Below are positions 20,493-29,894 of a stretch of 64,000 nt of DNA, in pieces. The stretch spans positions 62,001-126,000 of the forward strand of contig NZ_FRCK01000008.1 in NCBI RefSeq assembly GCF_900142875.1, read 5' to 3'. The stretch comes from Paracoccus solventivorans. Its GTDB lineage: Bacteria > Pseudomonadota > Alphaproteobacteria > Rhodobacterales > Rhodobacteraceae. Each line of letters begins with the position of its first letter. Positions within the stretch are counted from its first letter, which is position 1. The notes beneath the pieces were generated by a model. That model worked only from the letters and a program-made list of their open reading frames with translations, ran no database searches and was not told the DNA's origin. A program made the translations under genes and the position numbers.

Positions 20493-21971
20493 TCAGATCG
20501 ACAGGCAGACGTATTTCATTTCCAGATAATCGTCGATGCCGTGGCGCGAGCCTTCGCGGCCCAGCCCCGACTGCTTGACGCCGCCGAAGGGCGCGACCTC
20601 GGTCGAGATGATGCCGGTGTTTACGCCGACGATGCCGTATTCCAGCGATTCCTGCACGCGGGTGATGCGGCCGACGTCGCGGGCATAGAAATACGCGGCC
20701 AGGCCGAAGATGGTGGCATTGGCCTTGTCGATCACCTCCTGCTCGGTCTCGAAGCGGAACAGCGGCGCCAGCGGGCCGAAGGTTTCTTCGGTCGAGACCT
20801 TGGCATCGGCCGGCACGTTGGTCACCACCGTCGGCTGGAAGAAGGACCCGCCGAGTTCGTGGCGCTTGCCGCCGGCGACCACCTTGCCGCCGCGGTCCAG
20901 CGCGTCGGCGATATGTTCCTCGACCTTTTCCACGGCATCGGCGTTGATCAGCGGGCCGGTGGTGGTGCCGGTCTCGAGCCCGTCGCCCACGGTCAGCTTG
21001 TCCACCGCCGCCGCCAGCCGGCGCGCGAACTCGTCATAGACCCCGGCTTGCACATAGATGCGGTTGGCGCAGACGCAGGTCTGGCCGTTGTTGCGGAACT
21101 TGGACGCCATCGCCCCTTCGACCGCCGCATCCAGATCGGCGTCGTCGAAGACGATGAAGGGGGCGTTGCCGCCCAGCTCCATCGAGCATTTCAGCACCTG
21201 GTCGGCGGCCTGGCGCAGCAGGATGCGCCCGACTTCGGTCGAGCCGGTGAAGGTCAGCTTGCGGATCAGCGGGTTCTCGCAGAACTCCTTGCCGATGTCC
21301 GAGGACCGCGAACTGGTCACCACCGACAGGATCCCCTTGGGCAGCCCGGCACGTTCGCCCAGCACCGCCAGCGCCAGCGCCGACAGCGGCGTTTCCGCCG
21401 CCGGCCTTGCGACGAAGCCGCAGCCCACCGCCAGCGCCGGGCCGCATTTGCGGGTGATCATCGCGTTGGGGAAGTTCCACGGCGTGATCGAGCCGACCAC
21501 CCCGATCGGCTGGCGCAGCACAGTCAGGCGCTTGTCGGCCATGTGGCCGGGGATGGTCTCGCCATAGACGCGCTTGGCTTCCTCGCCGAACCACTCGATG
21601 AAGCTGGCGCCATAGGCGACCTCGCCCTTGGCCTCGGGCAGGGGCTTGCCCTGTTCGGCGGTCAGGATGGTGCCCAGGTCGTCCTGGTTCTGCATCATCA
21701 GCTCGTACCAGCGGCGCATGACCTGGGCGCGTTCCTTGGCGGGGCGGGCGGCCCAGTCCTTCATGGCGCGGTGGGCGGCCTCGATGGCGCGGGCGACCTC
21801 GGCCCGCGACAGGTCGGCCACGCGGGCGATCACGTCGCCGCGGGCGGGGTTTTTCACCTCGAAGGTCGCGCCGTCGTCGGCCTCCACCCACTCGCCCGCC
21901 ACGAAGGCGCGGGTTTCCAGCAGCGAGGGGTCGCGCAGCAGGGTCTTCAGATCGGTCGAATGGGCGGTCAT
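20493..21971 (-). CDS. gabD: NAD(P)-dependent succinate-semialdehyde dehydrogenase
   Basis: GabD oxidises succinate semialdehyde to succinate, the last step of the GABA shunt. The 492 aa show ALDH features: PWNFPNAM, FTGSTEVG, the Glu in ELGGNAPF, and the catalytic Cys in NNGQTCVCANR. The ATG at 21971 has GGAGGAG just upstream; the open frame beyond it is rejected. Its functional partner gabT is in this window but about 34 kb away, so the two are not an operon. Substrate assignment follows overall similarity to GabD and could include glutarate semialdehyde. Confidence 0.9.
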   Translation of the reverse strand: MTAHSTDLKTLLRDPSLLETRAFVAGEWVEADDGATFEVKNPARGDVIARVADLSRAEVARAIEAAHRAMKDWAARPAKERAQVMRRWYELMMQNQDDLGTILTAEQGKPLPEAKGEVAYGASFIEWFGEEAKRVYGETIPGHMADKRLTVLRQPIGVVGSITPWNFPNAMITRKCGPALAVGCGFVARPAAETPLSALALAVLGERAGLPKGILSVVTSSRSSDIGKEFCENPLIRKLTFTGSTEVGRILLRQAADQVLKCSMELGGNAPFIVFDDADLDAAVEGAMASKFRNNGQTCVCANRIYVQAGVYDEFARRLAAAVDKLTVGDGLETGTTTGPLINADAVEKVEEHIADALDRGGKVVAGGKRHELGGSFFQPTVVTNVPADAKVSTEETFGPLAPLFRFETEQEVIDKANATIFGLAAYFYARDVGRITRVQESLEYGIVGVNTGIISTEVAPFGGVKQSGLGREGSRHGIDDYLEMKYVCLSI

Positions 21972-22095
21972 GGTCTCCTCCGGTATGACTGGCCGGGCAT
22001 CGGTCAGGCGCGACGTGACCACCAGCCGCCGCCATTGTCCAGTGCCGGCGGCCGCAAGACCGGGCGCGGGCGTGCATCCGCCGCAAGCGCGCCTC

Positions 22096-23070
22096 TCAGC
22101 CCCGCGCCGCCCGCCAGCAGGGCTGCAGATCGCCCGGGGCCGGGGTGGCCAGGAACACCGCCCGCGCGATGGCCCGCGCCATGGTGCAGGCGGCGGCATG
22201 GCCCAGCCGGAACGGGTCCGCCCCCTTGCGCGCCCCGGTCGAGACCGCGAACACCAGATCCCCGTCGAAGGGCGTGTGCGAGGGCACGATAGCGCGGGCG
22301 AACCCGTCATGCGCCCCAACCGCCAGCCGAGACAGCGCCGCCTTGTCCAGCGCCGCGTCGGTGGCGATAATGCCGATGGTGGTGGCCTCGCCCTGCCGCT
22401 TTTCCGGCGCGGGCTCATGGCCCGGATCATAGGGGCCCGCCAGGCCCAGCCCGCCGAACTCGTCTCCCAGCTCCCACGGCGCGGCCCAGAACTGCCCCGA
22501 GGGCGCGGTCACCGACCCCAGCGCATTCACCGCCACCAGCGCGCCGATGGTGGTGCCGTCCTCCAGCACCGCCGAGGCCGAGCCCAGCCCGCCCTTCCAC
22601 TGCGCGGTCAAGGCCCCGGTCCCCGCGCCTTCGGACCCCAGCGCGAACCGGACCCCGGTCGCCTCCAGCGCGCGGCCCCCCAGCGCGGGGTAGGGGCTGT
22701 CGCCCCAGCCCTTGTCGCCGCCGTTCAGCAGGTCGAACAGGATCGCGCCCGGCACGATCGGCACGCGCGCATCCCCCACCGCAAAGCCGCGCCCCGCCGC
22801 CCGCAGCCCGGCCATCACCCCTTCGGCCGCGCCCAGCCCAAAGGCCGAGCCGCCGGCCAGCACCAGCGCATCCACCGCCTGCACCAGCCGGTCCGGGGAC
22901 AGCAGGTCGGTTTCCCGCGTGCCCGGGGCGCCGCCCATCACATGCACGCCGCAGGCGAATGGCGCGTCCGAGGTCAGCACCGTCACCCCCGATTTCAGCG
23001 CCGCATCCGCGGCATTGCCGACCCGCAGTCCCGCAACATCGGTAATCAGGTTCAACGGTCCTGCCTTCAT
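22096..23070 (-). CDS. P1-family (S58) self-processing peptidase, DmpA-like
   Basis: Members are N-terminal-nucleophile aminopeptidases that cleave themselves before a Ser or Thr inside the precursor. Here the motif GEATTIGIIATDA (about residues 227-239) marks the self-cleavage and nucleophile region. Other blocks are the N-terminal LITDVAGLRVGNA, LAGGSAFGLGAAEGV and VNALGSV. ATG 23070 is preferred because GGAG lies just before it; ATG 23082 lacks a ribosome site. The product has 324 aa and no signal peptide. The natural substrate (D-amino or beta-peptides in known cases) is unknown. Confidence 0.9.
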   Translation of the reverse strand: MKAGPLNLITDVAGLRVGNAADAALKSGVTVLTSDAPFACGVHVMGGAPGTRETDLLSPDRLVQAVDALVLAGGSAFGLGAAEGVMAGLRAAGRGFAVGDARVPIVPGAILFDLLNGGDKGWGDSPYPALGGRALEATGVRFALGSEGAGTGALTAQWKGGLGSASAVLEDGTTIGALVAVNALGSVTAPSGQFWAAPWELGDEFGGLGLAGPYDPGHEPAPEKRQGEATTIGIIATDAALDKAALSRLAVGAHDGFARAIVPSHTPFDGDLVFAVSTGARKGADPFRLGHAAACTMARAIARAVFLATPAPGDLQPCWRAARG

Positions 23071-23084
23071 GCCATTCTCCATTA

Positions 23085-23121
23085 CGAAAATATCCCGGGG
23101 GCCCGGGGGCTGGCCCCCGGT
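23085..23121. repeat. Dispersed palindromic element, copy 5
   Basis: Head CGAAAATATCCC followed by GGGGGCCCGGGGGC and TGGCCCCCGG. All 37 bases are identical to 57469-57505, the copy inside the hydrolase gene. It lies between the divergent peptidase and msrA starts. Confidence 0.85.
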
Positions 23122-23228
23122 CCGGCCTCGCCGCGGCCCCAGCCTGTCGCAGAACCGGACCGCCGCGCAAGGCGTTGTGAAACCCCGCCCCGCGCCCTAG
23201 ATCAGGGACCAACCGACAGGAGCACGCC

Positions 23229-23894
23229 ATGCAAGCCCCGATCCACGCCATTTTCGGCCGCCCGCTCGACACCCCCACGCCCAAGGGGTTCGAGGATATC
23301 GTGCTGGGCATGGGCTGCTATTGGGGGGTCGAGCGGCTCTATTGGCAGCAGGAGGGCGTGTTCCTGACCGAGGTCGGCTTTGCCGGCGGCAGCACCGAGA
23401 ACCCGACCTATCGCCAGGTCTGCGCCGGCGGCACCGGCCATGCCGAAGTGGTGCGCGTGGTCTACGACCCCAGCCGGATCAGCACCGAACAGATCCTCAA
23501 GATCTTCTGGGAAAACCATGATCCCACCCAGGGCAACCGGCAGGGCAACGATGTCGGCGACCAGTATCGCTCGGTGATCTTCACCACCTCCGACAGCCAG
23601 CTGGCCGCGGCCGAGGCCAGCCGCATCGACTATGACAACCGGCTGGCGGTGAACGGCTATGGGCGCATCACCACGCAGATCGCGCCGCTCGACCGCTTCT
23701 GGCGCGCCCCGGAAGAGGATCACCAGCAATATCTGCACAAGGTGCCCGACGGCTATTGCGGGCTGCGCGGCACCGGGGTGCAGGCCTCCAGCGCCGCCGC
23801 GGTGCACGAGGCTGCAAGCGGCGAAAGCGACGGGAACCCGGAACCCTCGTCCTCCTCGGCGGGCGGGTCCTCGGTGGCGACGGGGGCGCTCTGA
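23229..23894 (+). CDS. msrA: Peptide-methionine (S)-S-oxide reductase
   Basis: MsrA repairs oxidised methionine in proteins and free methionine sulfoxide. The active-site motif reads GCYWG at about residues 34-38, with Tyr where most MsrA proteins have Phe (GCFWG); the nucleophilic Cys is kept. GFAGGSTENPTYRQVCAGGTGHAEVV is otherwise textbook (split: GFAGG and GTGHAEVV). A further Cys in DGYCGLRGTG is a possible resolving residue. The last 35 residues are Ser/Ala/Glu-rich and look disordered. The stop overlaps the prmA start (TGATG), implying coupled translation. Confidence 0.94.
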   Translation: MQAPIHAIFGRPLDTPTPKGFEDIVLGMGCYWGVERLYWQQEGVFLTEVGFAGGSTENPTYRQVCAGGTGHAEVVRVVYDPSRISTEQILKIFWENHDPTQGNRQGNDVGDQYRSVIFTTSDSQLAAAEASRIDYDNRLAVNGYGRITTQIAPLDRFWRAPEEDHQQYLHKVPDGYCGLRGTGVQASSAAAVHEAASGESDGNPEPSSSSAGGSSVATGAL

Positions 23895-24775
23895 TGGCGA
23901 CCTGGACCGCGCTGACCCATGCCCAGGGCCGCGCCGCCGCCGAGGCGCTGGCCGAGGCGTGCGAGGACATGCTGACCCCCGAGCCCGTCGGCAGCGGCGT
24001 GTTCGAGATCGAAGACGGTTCCGACCGCTGGGAGGTCGGGGTCTATTTCACTGAATCCCCCGACGAGATCACGCTGGCGCTGCTGGCCGCCGCCTATGGC
24101 GCCCAGCCCTTTGCGGTGTCCGAACTGCCCGAGGTCGACTGGGTGGCCCATGTCCGCCGCGAGTTGACGCCGGTCGAGGCCGGCCGGTTCTTCGTCCACG
24201 GCGCCCATGACGCCGACCGCGTGCCCGAAGGGGCGGAATCGCTGTGCATCGAGGCCGCGATGGCCTTTGGCACCGGCCACCACGACACCACCCGCGGCTG
24301 CCTGCTGGCGCTGGACCGGATGCTGACGGCGGGCGAGGCGCCGCAGCGCGTGGCCGATATCGGCTGCGGCACCGCGGTGCTGGCGATGGCGGCGGCGCGG
24401 GTGCTGCCGGGGCTGGTGCTGGCGTCCGACATCGACCCGGTGGCGGTCGAGACCGCCCAGGCCAACGTGCTGGCCAACGGGCTGGACGGGCGGGTGGAAT
24501 GCGTGATGGCCGAGGGGTTCTCGCACCCGCTGCTGCATGACGCGGGACCGTATGAGCTGATCTTTGCCAATATCCTCAAGCAGCCGCTGATCGACCTGGC
24601 GCCCGAAATGGCGCGGCATCTGGCGCCCGGCGGGCGGGCGATCCTGTCGGGCATCCTGACCGGACAGGCGGATGAGGTCGCCGCCGCCTATGCCGCGGCC
24701 GGGGTGCCGCTGATCCGCCGCGACGATCTGGGCGACTGGGCGACGCTGGTGGTGGGGCGCCCGGCCGAGGGCTGA
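23894..24775 (+). CDS. prmA: Ribosomal protein L11 methyltransferase
   Basis: PrmA trimethylates lysines and the N-terminus of L11 using S-adenosylmethionine. The 293 aa start at the ATG overlapping the msrA stop. An N-terminal recognition domain (about 1-100) precedes the methyltransferase domain, with AFGTGHHDTTRGCL, motif I ADIGCGTAVLAMAA, and the substrate-binding FANILKQPLIDL corresponding to the NPPF-like motif. The standard family motif I has GTG where GTA is seen here. The gene is second in the msrA-prmA pair. Confidence 0.94.
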   Translation: MATWTALTHAQGRAAAEALAEACEDMLTPEPVGSGVFEIEDGSDRWEVGVYFTESPDEITLALLAAAYGAQPFAVSELPEVDWVAHVRRELTPVEAGRFFVHGAHDADRVPEGAESLCIEAAMAFGTGHHDTTRGCLLALDRMLTAGEAPQRVADIGCGTAVLAMAAARVLPGLVLASDIDPVAVETAQANVLANGLDGRVECVMAEGFSHPLLHDAGPYELIFANILKQPLIDLAPEMARHLAPGGRAILSGILTGQADEVAAAYAAAGVPLIRRDDLGDWATLVVGRPAEG

Positions 24776-24806
24776 GCCCGCCGCCTTTCCCGCGCCTGCC
24801 GGCCGG

Positions 24807-25088
24807 TCAGGATTGGCCGGGGGTCTGCGCCAGCTTGCGCTCGATATAGTTGCGCAGCTCCTCGATCTCGATCTGGGCGACGCGCAGGTCGTCCTCGGCG
24901 CGGGTGGCGGCGTCCTCGGCGGTGGCGATCCGGGCTTCCATGTCGGCAAGGCCCGTGGGCGGGGGCGGCACTTCCCGGTCAGCGCCCGAGTCGCCGGCCC
25001 GCAGCGCCAGCCAGCCGGCCAGCCAGCCCAGCAGAAAAGCCGCGAACAATCCGCCGGCAATGGCGATCATCAATTCGGTCTGGTCCAT
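24807..25088 (-). CDS. Small membrane-anchored coiled-coil protein
   Basis: 93 aa. An N-terminal hydrophobic helix (MIAIAGGLFAAFLLGWLAGW, about 7-26) anchors the protein. A Pro-rich linker (PPPPTG) and a charged coiled-coil segment follow (about 50-85, ARIATAEDAATRAEDDLRVA). No known enzymatic motif. It is encoded just downstream of the OmpA-like gene on the same strand, 104 bp away, so it may share its transcript. Function is not recognised. Confidence 0.7.
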   Translation of the reverse strand: MDQTELMIAIAGGLFAAFLLGWLAGWLALRAGDSGADREVPPPPTGLADMEARIATAEDAATRAEDDLRVAQIEIEELRNYIERKLAQTPGQS

Positions 25089-25192
25089 GCCCCGAGCTTA
25101 CGCCGCCCGCCGCGGCCGGGCGAGAGCCAAGACCGCTCGACGCCCCGCCCCGGCAAACCCCCGCCGACGGGGTCCGGCCCGGCGGCAGGTCT

Positions 25193-27787
25193 CTAGCGCG
25201 ATGGCCGCGCGGGCGGCGGCCGCGGCGCGGCTCCTGCGGGTGCCGCTGCGGCAGCGTCTTGCGGTGAGAGTGTGCCGTCTGCTCCGGTGTCCGCCGCTGC
25301 GCCGGCTTCCCCGGCGGGCGTTGTCGTTGCGGCAGCGGCGGCGCTGTCTTGTGGTGGGGTGGTGTCGTCCGCTCCGGCGTCTTCCGGTGCGCTTGGCTGA
25401 GGGCTGTCTGTTGCAGAAGCCTCGCCGGCAGGTGCATCCGCTGCCGAGGCTTCCGGCGCAGAATCCTCGGGTGCAGAGCCGCCCGATGCAGCCTCGGGTG
25501 CCAGGGCGGTAGTTGCGGGGTCCGGCGTATCGCCTGCGTCTCCGGTGGCGCTGGGAGCATCATCTGCTGCCGCGCCACCCGTATCCTCTGCCGTGGCTCC
25601 AGCCGCATCTTCTGCCCCGTCACCTTCCGCGGCAGCTTCCGACGCCGCCTCTGCCCCATCACCCTCCGCGGTCTCCTCCGGCGGCGCCTGTGACGCGTCA
25701 CCGCCATCTGCCACTGCGCCCTCCGGCGGAGCATCCTGCCGCTCCGCGTCGCTGTCCGGCGTCGTCGTCCCCTCATTCCCACCTTCGACTGCACCCTTTG
25801 GCGAGGCATCCTGCCCCTCCGCGCCGCGGTCGGGCGCTGCCGCCCCGTTCGTCTCTGCCACGGCCACGGTTACCCCGCGGGTGGTGATCTGCACCGGCGG
25901 CTCGGTCGTCACCGGCTCGGGCGAGAGCAGGCGGAACTCGATGCGGCGGTTGGCCTCGCGGCCCTCGGGGGTGGCGTTCGTGGCCACCGGGCGGTCGGCG
26001 CCGTGGCCGACGGCGGTCAGGTGGCGCGTGTCGGCGCCCGCCTCGGCCAACGCCGCGATCACCGCGCGGGCGCGATCCGCCGACAGCTTGCGGTTGAACT
26101 CGGCCGAGCCCTGCGAGTCGGTGTGGCCGCCGACCTCGATGCGGAAATCGCTGCAGGGCTCCAGCCGCTCGGCCAGCGCGGCGATGCTGGGGCCGACCTC
26201 GCCGGCCAGGGCGGCGCGGTTCGGCTCGAACCCGATCTCGGCCTGCTGCATGGCGGTGTTCAGCGCATCGACGCATTGCTGCCCGTCGGGCAGGTCAGAG
26301 GCCGGATCCAGCCGCGGATCGTAGCTGAGCGCCAGCTCATACGCGGCGCCGGCGCCCAGCCGCATCCCCAGCCGCGCGGCGATCTCGGCGGCGGCGGCGG
26401 GATTGCCGGTGGTGCCGTCCAGCGCGATCAGCGCCGGCGTCACCGTGGCGGTGCCGCGGTCGAGCACGTCCAGCGCCTCGACTGCGGCCATGCCTCGGGC
26501 GGCCCAGCCGGGGGGCGTGTCGTCGCGCACCGTCAGCCCGGCCGCATCCGCCGGTCCCAGCCGCGCCGCCACCAGGCTGGCCAGCGCCGCGCCCATGCGC
26601 TCGTCGGGAACCGCGCCTTGCAGCCGCACCCCTTGCGGGCCGGTGTCGACCACCAGTTGCAGCGGCCCGTCCCCGGCCGCCGGATCGCCCGGCGCGGGCG
26701 GGGCCAGCGTGGCGGTCAGCGCGAAGCTGCGCGGCAGCGCCTGCGCCAGCCGGTCGCGGGCGGCGGCGAAATCTTCGGCCGCCTGCGCGGGGGCATCCAG
26801 CACCACCTGGGTGTCGGTGATCGTCAGCCGCCCGGCGGGCAGCGCCGCCAGCGCCTCGATCCCCGCCACCGCGGCGGCGGACCATTGCGGCGAGGGGGCG
26901 CCCAGCCCGACCTCGCAACCCGGGGTGCCGGCGACCCCGGCCTCGGCTGCGGCGGCGAGGATGGCGTCGCGGCTGGGGATGGTGTCGGCGGAACAGCGGC
27001 TCAGGCTGGTGCCCTGGGCATCGCGGGCGATTTCCAGAACGAAGGGGGCGATCACCGGACGCGGCGCAGTGATATGGGTGGCCAGCACCACCCCTGCGGG
27101 CAGCGCCAGCGACAGCGCCTGTTCCAGCCGGGTCTTTTCGGCCTGGCCGTTGGTCACCGCGGTGATTTCCACCCGCCCGGGCGTGACCGCGATCTTGGCG
27201 CGCGGCATCTGCTCGGCCGCGGCCACGGCAAAGCCCACCGCCGCGTCCCAGTGGTCGGGCACGGGATGGTCGGCCAGTTCCAGCAGGTCGGTCAACCGGG
27301 CGGGACCGGCGGCGCGGCCCAGCCGCTCGATCAGCGGGCGCCGCTGCATGGCGCGGGGCGCCAGCCCGATTACCGAGGTGCCCTGTTCGTTGCGCAGGAT
27401 CTCCAGCCGGAAGGGCGGCGGCGCGGGCCGGTCGGCGCTGGCGACGGTGACGGCATCGCTGACCCGGGACAGCCCGGTGACGCTGGCAGCGGCGCCCGAG
27501 GCGGCGGCGACGGCGCGCAGGTGCTGGATCTCGTCCGGCGCGGTGCCGGTCAGCCGCACCTCGAGCCCGTCGGCCGCGATCCGGGCCCAGTCCAGCGATT
27601 GCTGGGCCAGCTCGGCCCGGACCCTTGCGGCCAGCCGGTCCTCGATCCGGGTGGTGGCCCATTGCCCGGCCGCCAGGGCCGCGCCCGCGGCCAGCCCCAG
27701 CAGCCCCAGCCCGGCCAGCCGTCCCCGCCAGCGGCGGCGGCGGCGGACGGAGGGAGAGGGGGTCGCGTTTCGGTCCGTATCGGCCAT
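25193..27787 (-). CDS. Large OmpA-family envelope protein
   Basis: 864 aa. A basic N-terminus and one membrane helix (about 21-42, LAGLGLLGLAAGAALAAGQW) precede a long region with repeated BON-like alternations (about 45-500). An OmpA-like peptidoglycan-binding domain (about 500-620) is marked by VGGHTDSQGSAEFNRKLS and NRRIEFRL. The final 240 or so residues are low-complexity Ala/Glu/Pro/Gly/Thr. It is likely inner-membrane-anchored with a periplasmic peptidoglycan-binding part. MADTDRNATPS at 27787 is chosen (GGAAAG upstream); the frame is open 21 codons further without a ribosome site. Confidence 0.87.
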   Translation of the reverse strand: MADTDRNATPSPSVRRRRRWRGRLAGLGLLGLAAGAALAAGQWATTRIEDRLAARVRAELAQQSLDWARIAADGLEVRLTGTAPDEIQHLRAVAAASGAAASVTGLSRVSDAVTVASADRPAPPPFRLEILRNEQGTSVIGLAPRAMQRRPLIERLGRAAGPARLTDLLELADHPVPDHWDAAVGFAVAAAEQMPRAKIAVTPGRVEITAVTNGQAEKTRLEQALSLALPAGVVLATHITAPRPVIAPFVLEIARDAQGTSLSRCSADTIPSRDAILAAAAEAGVAGTPGCEVGLGAPSPQWSAAAVAGIEALAALPAGRLTITDTQVVLDAPAQAAEDFAAARDRLAQALPRSFALTATLAPPAPGDPAAGDGPLQLVVDTGPQGVRLQGAVPDERMGAALASLVAARLGPADAAGLTVRDDTPPGWAARGMAAVEALDVLDRGTATVTPALIALDGTTGNPAAAAEIAARLGMRLGAGAAYELALSYDPRLDPASDLPDGQQCVDALNTAMQQAEIGFEPNRAALAGEVGPSIAALAERLEPCSDFRIEVGGHTDSQGSAEFNRKLSADRARAVIAALAEAGADTRHLTAVGHGADRPVATNATPEGREANRRIEFRLLSPEPVTTEPPVQITTRGVTVAVAETNGAAAPDRGAEGQDASPKGAVEGGNEGTTTPDSDAERQDAPPEGAVADGGDASQAPPEETAEGDGAEAASEAAAEGDGAEDAAGATAEDTGGAAADDAPSATGDAGDTPDPATTALAPEAASGGSAPEDSAPEASAADAPAGEASATDSPQPSAPEDAGADDTTPPQDSAAAAATTTPAGEAGAAADTGADGTLSPQDAAAAAPAGAAPRPPPARPSR

Positions 27788-27850
27788 GCCGGGTCTTTCC
27801 TTGTCGTCAGCGGTCCTGCCCCAGATGGGTGCGCCCTGACCGCGCCGCAA

Positions 27851-28849
27851 TCAAACCTGGGCGAGCCCCGCCAGCAGCAGCGCCCCCGCCACGATCAGCC
27901 CGGCGTCGCGGTTGGCGCGGAACAGCCGCAGGCACGAGGTGCTGTCGTGCTGGTCGAACCGGCGCAGCTGCCATAGCAGATGCGCGGCGAACCCCGCGAT
28001 CCCCAGCATCGCCAGCACCGCCTGCACCGCCGAGGGGCGCGTGGCCGCCACCGCCGCCGCCAGCAGCAGCACTGACCCCGCGGCAAAGCCCAGCAGCCAG
28101 CGCGGGCTGTCGTTGCCGAACAGCCGCGCGGTGGATTTCACCCCGATCAGCGCGTCATCCTCGGCGTCCTGATGGGCATAGATGGTGTCGTAATGCAGCG
28201 TCCACAGGATCCCCGCCGCATAGGCCAGCAGAGGCGCCGGGTGCAGCTTGCCGCCATGGGCGGCAAAGGCCAGCAGCACCCCCCAGTTGAAGGCCAGTCC
28301 CAGGAACACCTGCGGCCACCAGGTGAAGCGCTTGGCAAAGGGATAGATCGCCACCAGCCCCAATGATGCAAACCCCAGCGCGATCGCCGCCCCGTTCATG
28401 GTCAGCAGGATCAGCGCCCCCAGCGCCAGCTGCGCGGCCAGCCACAGATAGGTCCCCCGCAGCGTCACCTGCCCCGAGGGCAGCGGGCGCGAGCGGGTCC
28501 TGGCCACCGAGGCGTCGATGTCGCGGTCGGTGATGTCGTTCCAGGTGCAGCCGGCGCCACGCATCACCAGCGCGCCGATGCCGCAGGCGATCACCACCCA
28601 CAGATCCACCCAGCGCGGCCGGTCGGCGATCATCGCCAGCCCCGTCCCCCACCAGCAGGGCAGCAGCAGCAGCCAGGTGCCGATGGGGCGGTCGGCGCGG
28701 CTCAGCCGCAGCCATGGGCGCCATGCCGGGGGGGCGTGGCGGTCGACCCAGTTGCCGCCGGGCGCGTCGGCGACCGTGGCGGCGGCGGGGCGGGCTGTTC
28801 CGCCCGCGGCCGATGGCGTAACCGGTGGCGTGGGATCGTCAGACTGCAT
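27851..28849 (-). CDS. ubiA: 4-hydroxybenzoate polyprenyltransferase
   Basis: UbiA attaches the polyprenyl tail to 4-hydroxybenzoate in ubiquinone synthesis at the inner membrane. Around 332 aa with multiple membrane helices. The first Asp-rich motif is NDITDRDID in GAGCTWNDITDRD, the second is YAHQDAEDD. ATG 28849 (MQSDDP) is preferred; ATG 28864 would add five residues but lacks a ribosome site and overlaps the first codon of the divergent rsmE. Ubiquinone made here feeds the bc1 complex encoded at 14.5-17.9 kb. Confidence 0.94.
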   Translation of the reverse strand: MQSDDPTPPVTPSAAGGTARPAAATVADAPGGNWVDRHAPPAWRPWLRLSRADRPIGTWLLLLPCWWGTGLAMIADRPRWVDLWVVIACGIGALVMRGAGCTWNDITDRDIDASVARTRSRPLPSGQVTLRGTYLWLAAQLALGALILLTMNGAAIALGFASLGLVAIYPFAKRFTWWPQVFLGLAFNWGVLLAFAAHGGKLHPAPLLAYAAGILWTLHYDTIYAHQDAEDDALIGVKSTARLFGNDSPRWLLGFAAGSVLLLAAAVAATRPSAVQAVLAMLGIAGFAAHLLWQLRRFDQHDSTSCLRLFRANRDAGLIVAGALLLAGLAQV

Positions 28850-28862
28850 AAGGTCCGCCAGC

Positions 28863-29609
28863 ATGGGAAAGATCAGGCTTTACATAGATCACGGCTTTGC
28901 CCCGGGACAACCCGTGCCGCTGGACGCGGCGCAGGCGCATTACCTGGGCGGCGTCATGCGCCAGCCGGTCGGGGGCGAGATCGCGGTGTTCAACGGCCGC
29001 GACGGGGAATGGGCGGCGCGCCTGCAATCTCTGGGCAAGCGCGGCGGAGAGCTGGGGCTGATCGCCCCCACCGCCCCGCAGGTGGACCCGCCCGATGTCT
29101 GGCTGCTGTTCGCGCCGATCAAGAAGACGCGCACCGATTTCATCGTGGAAAAGGCCGCCGAGCTGGGCGCGGCCCGCATCCAGCCCGTGCAGACCGACCA
29201 CAGCAACACCGAGCGCATCGCGCGCGAGCGCCTGCAGGCCCATGCGGTCGAGGCGGCCGAGCAATGCGGCGGCACCTTCGTGCCGCCCGTGGGGGATCTG
29301 GTGGCGCTGCCGCGGCTGCTGGCCGGCTGGGACCACGCGCGCCGCATCCTGTGGGCCGACGAGGCGCTGGCGGGGGCACCCGCGGCGCCGGTCCGGATGC
29401 TGCAAGGGCTGCCGCGGGGGCCGTGGGCGATCCTGATCGGCCCCGAGGGCGGCTGGTCAGAGGCGGAACGGCAGCGACTCGGGGGGCTCGATTTCGTGCA
29501 GCGGATCAGCCTGGGGCCAAGGGTCTTGCGGGCTGATTCTGCGGCCGTGGCGGCGCTGACCCTGTGGCAGGCGGTACTTGGCGACTGGAACCCGCCCCGC
29601 GACAAGTGA
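28863..29609 (+). CDS. rsmE: 16S rRNA (uracil1498-N3)-methyltransferase
   Basis: RsmE methylates U1498 at the decoding centre. SPOUT-fold protein, 248 aa, starting MGKIRLYIDHGFA. Diagnostic motifs are ILIGPEGGWSEAE and LGPRVLRADSAA, the knot residues that bind S-adenosylmethionine (most homologues have LRTET-like residues, a conservative change). The frame is open upstream, but only across ubiA on the other strand. It is divergent from ubiA, with start codons nearly touching, so promoters must overlap the coding ends. Confidence 0.93.
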   Translation: MGKIRLYIDHGFAPGQPVPLDAAQAHYLGGVMRQPVGGEIAVFNGRDGEWAARLQSLGKRGGELGLIAPTAPQVDPPDVWLLFAPIKKTRTDFIVEKAAELGAARIQPVQTDHSNTERIARERLQAHAVEAAEQCGGTFVPPVGDLVALPRLLAGWDHARRILWADEALAGAPAAPVRMLQGLPRGPWAILIGPEGGWSEAERQRLGGLDFVQRISLGPRVLRADSAAVAALTLWQAVLGDWNPPRDK

Positions 29610-29623
29610 CCGCACTTGTCGCG
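29598..29623. terminator. Perfect 11-bp hairpin across the rsmE stop codon
   Basis: CGCGACAAGTG and CACTTGTCGCG form an 11-bp perfect stem with a 4-nt loop. The left arm lies inside the last rsmE codons. No T tract follows, so it is either an unusual terminator or a 3-prime-end stabilising structure. Confidence 0.5.
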
Positions 29624-29894
29624 CCCCAAGCCTGGGTTGTGACAGATTCTGTCCTGCAACGGCCGGGTGCCGAGATATTCTGCGGTGCAGCGTGGGGGCG
29701 ACGCGCGAATATTCGCAGCCTCACGCGGTTGCGAGCTGTGCCAGCACCGCCCCGGAGCCCCGGTGTCATGCGATTGCTGCATAGCAGCATCCTGACCCTA
29801 TCCGTAGTCGCTCCCGGAGTTCCTGCCTATATCACAGTCACTTCCGTACCCCGCCCGCTGAGATGCGGGCTACAATAAAGCAGGTTCCAAGAAA
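29624..29894 (+). promoter_or_regulatory. Leader and promoter region of the DUF1127 gene
   Basis: About 270 bp with no coding frame. AT content rises before the gene, with CTACAATAAAG at about 29870-29880 as a possible -10 region or ribosome-proximal sequence. Further upstream are short arms such as ATGCGATTGCTGCATAGCAGCAT. No specific operator is recognised. Confidence 0.4.
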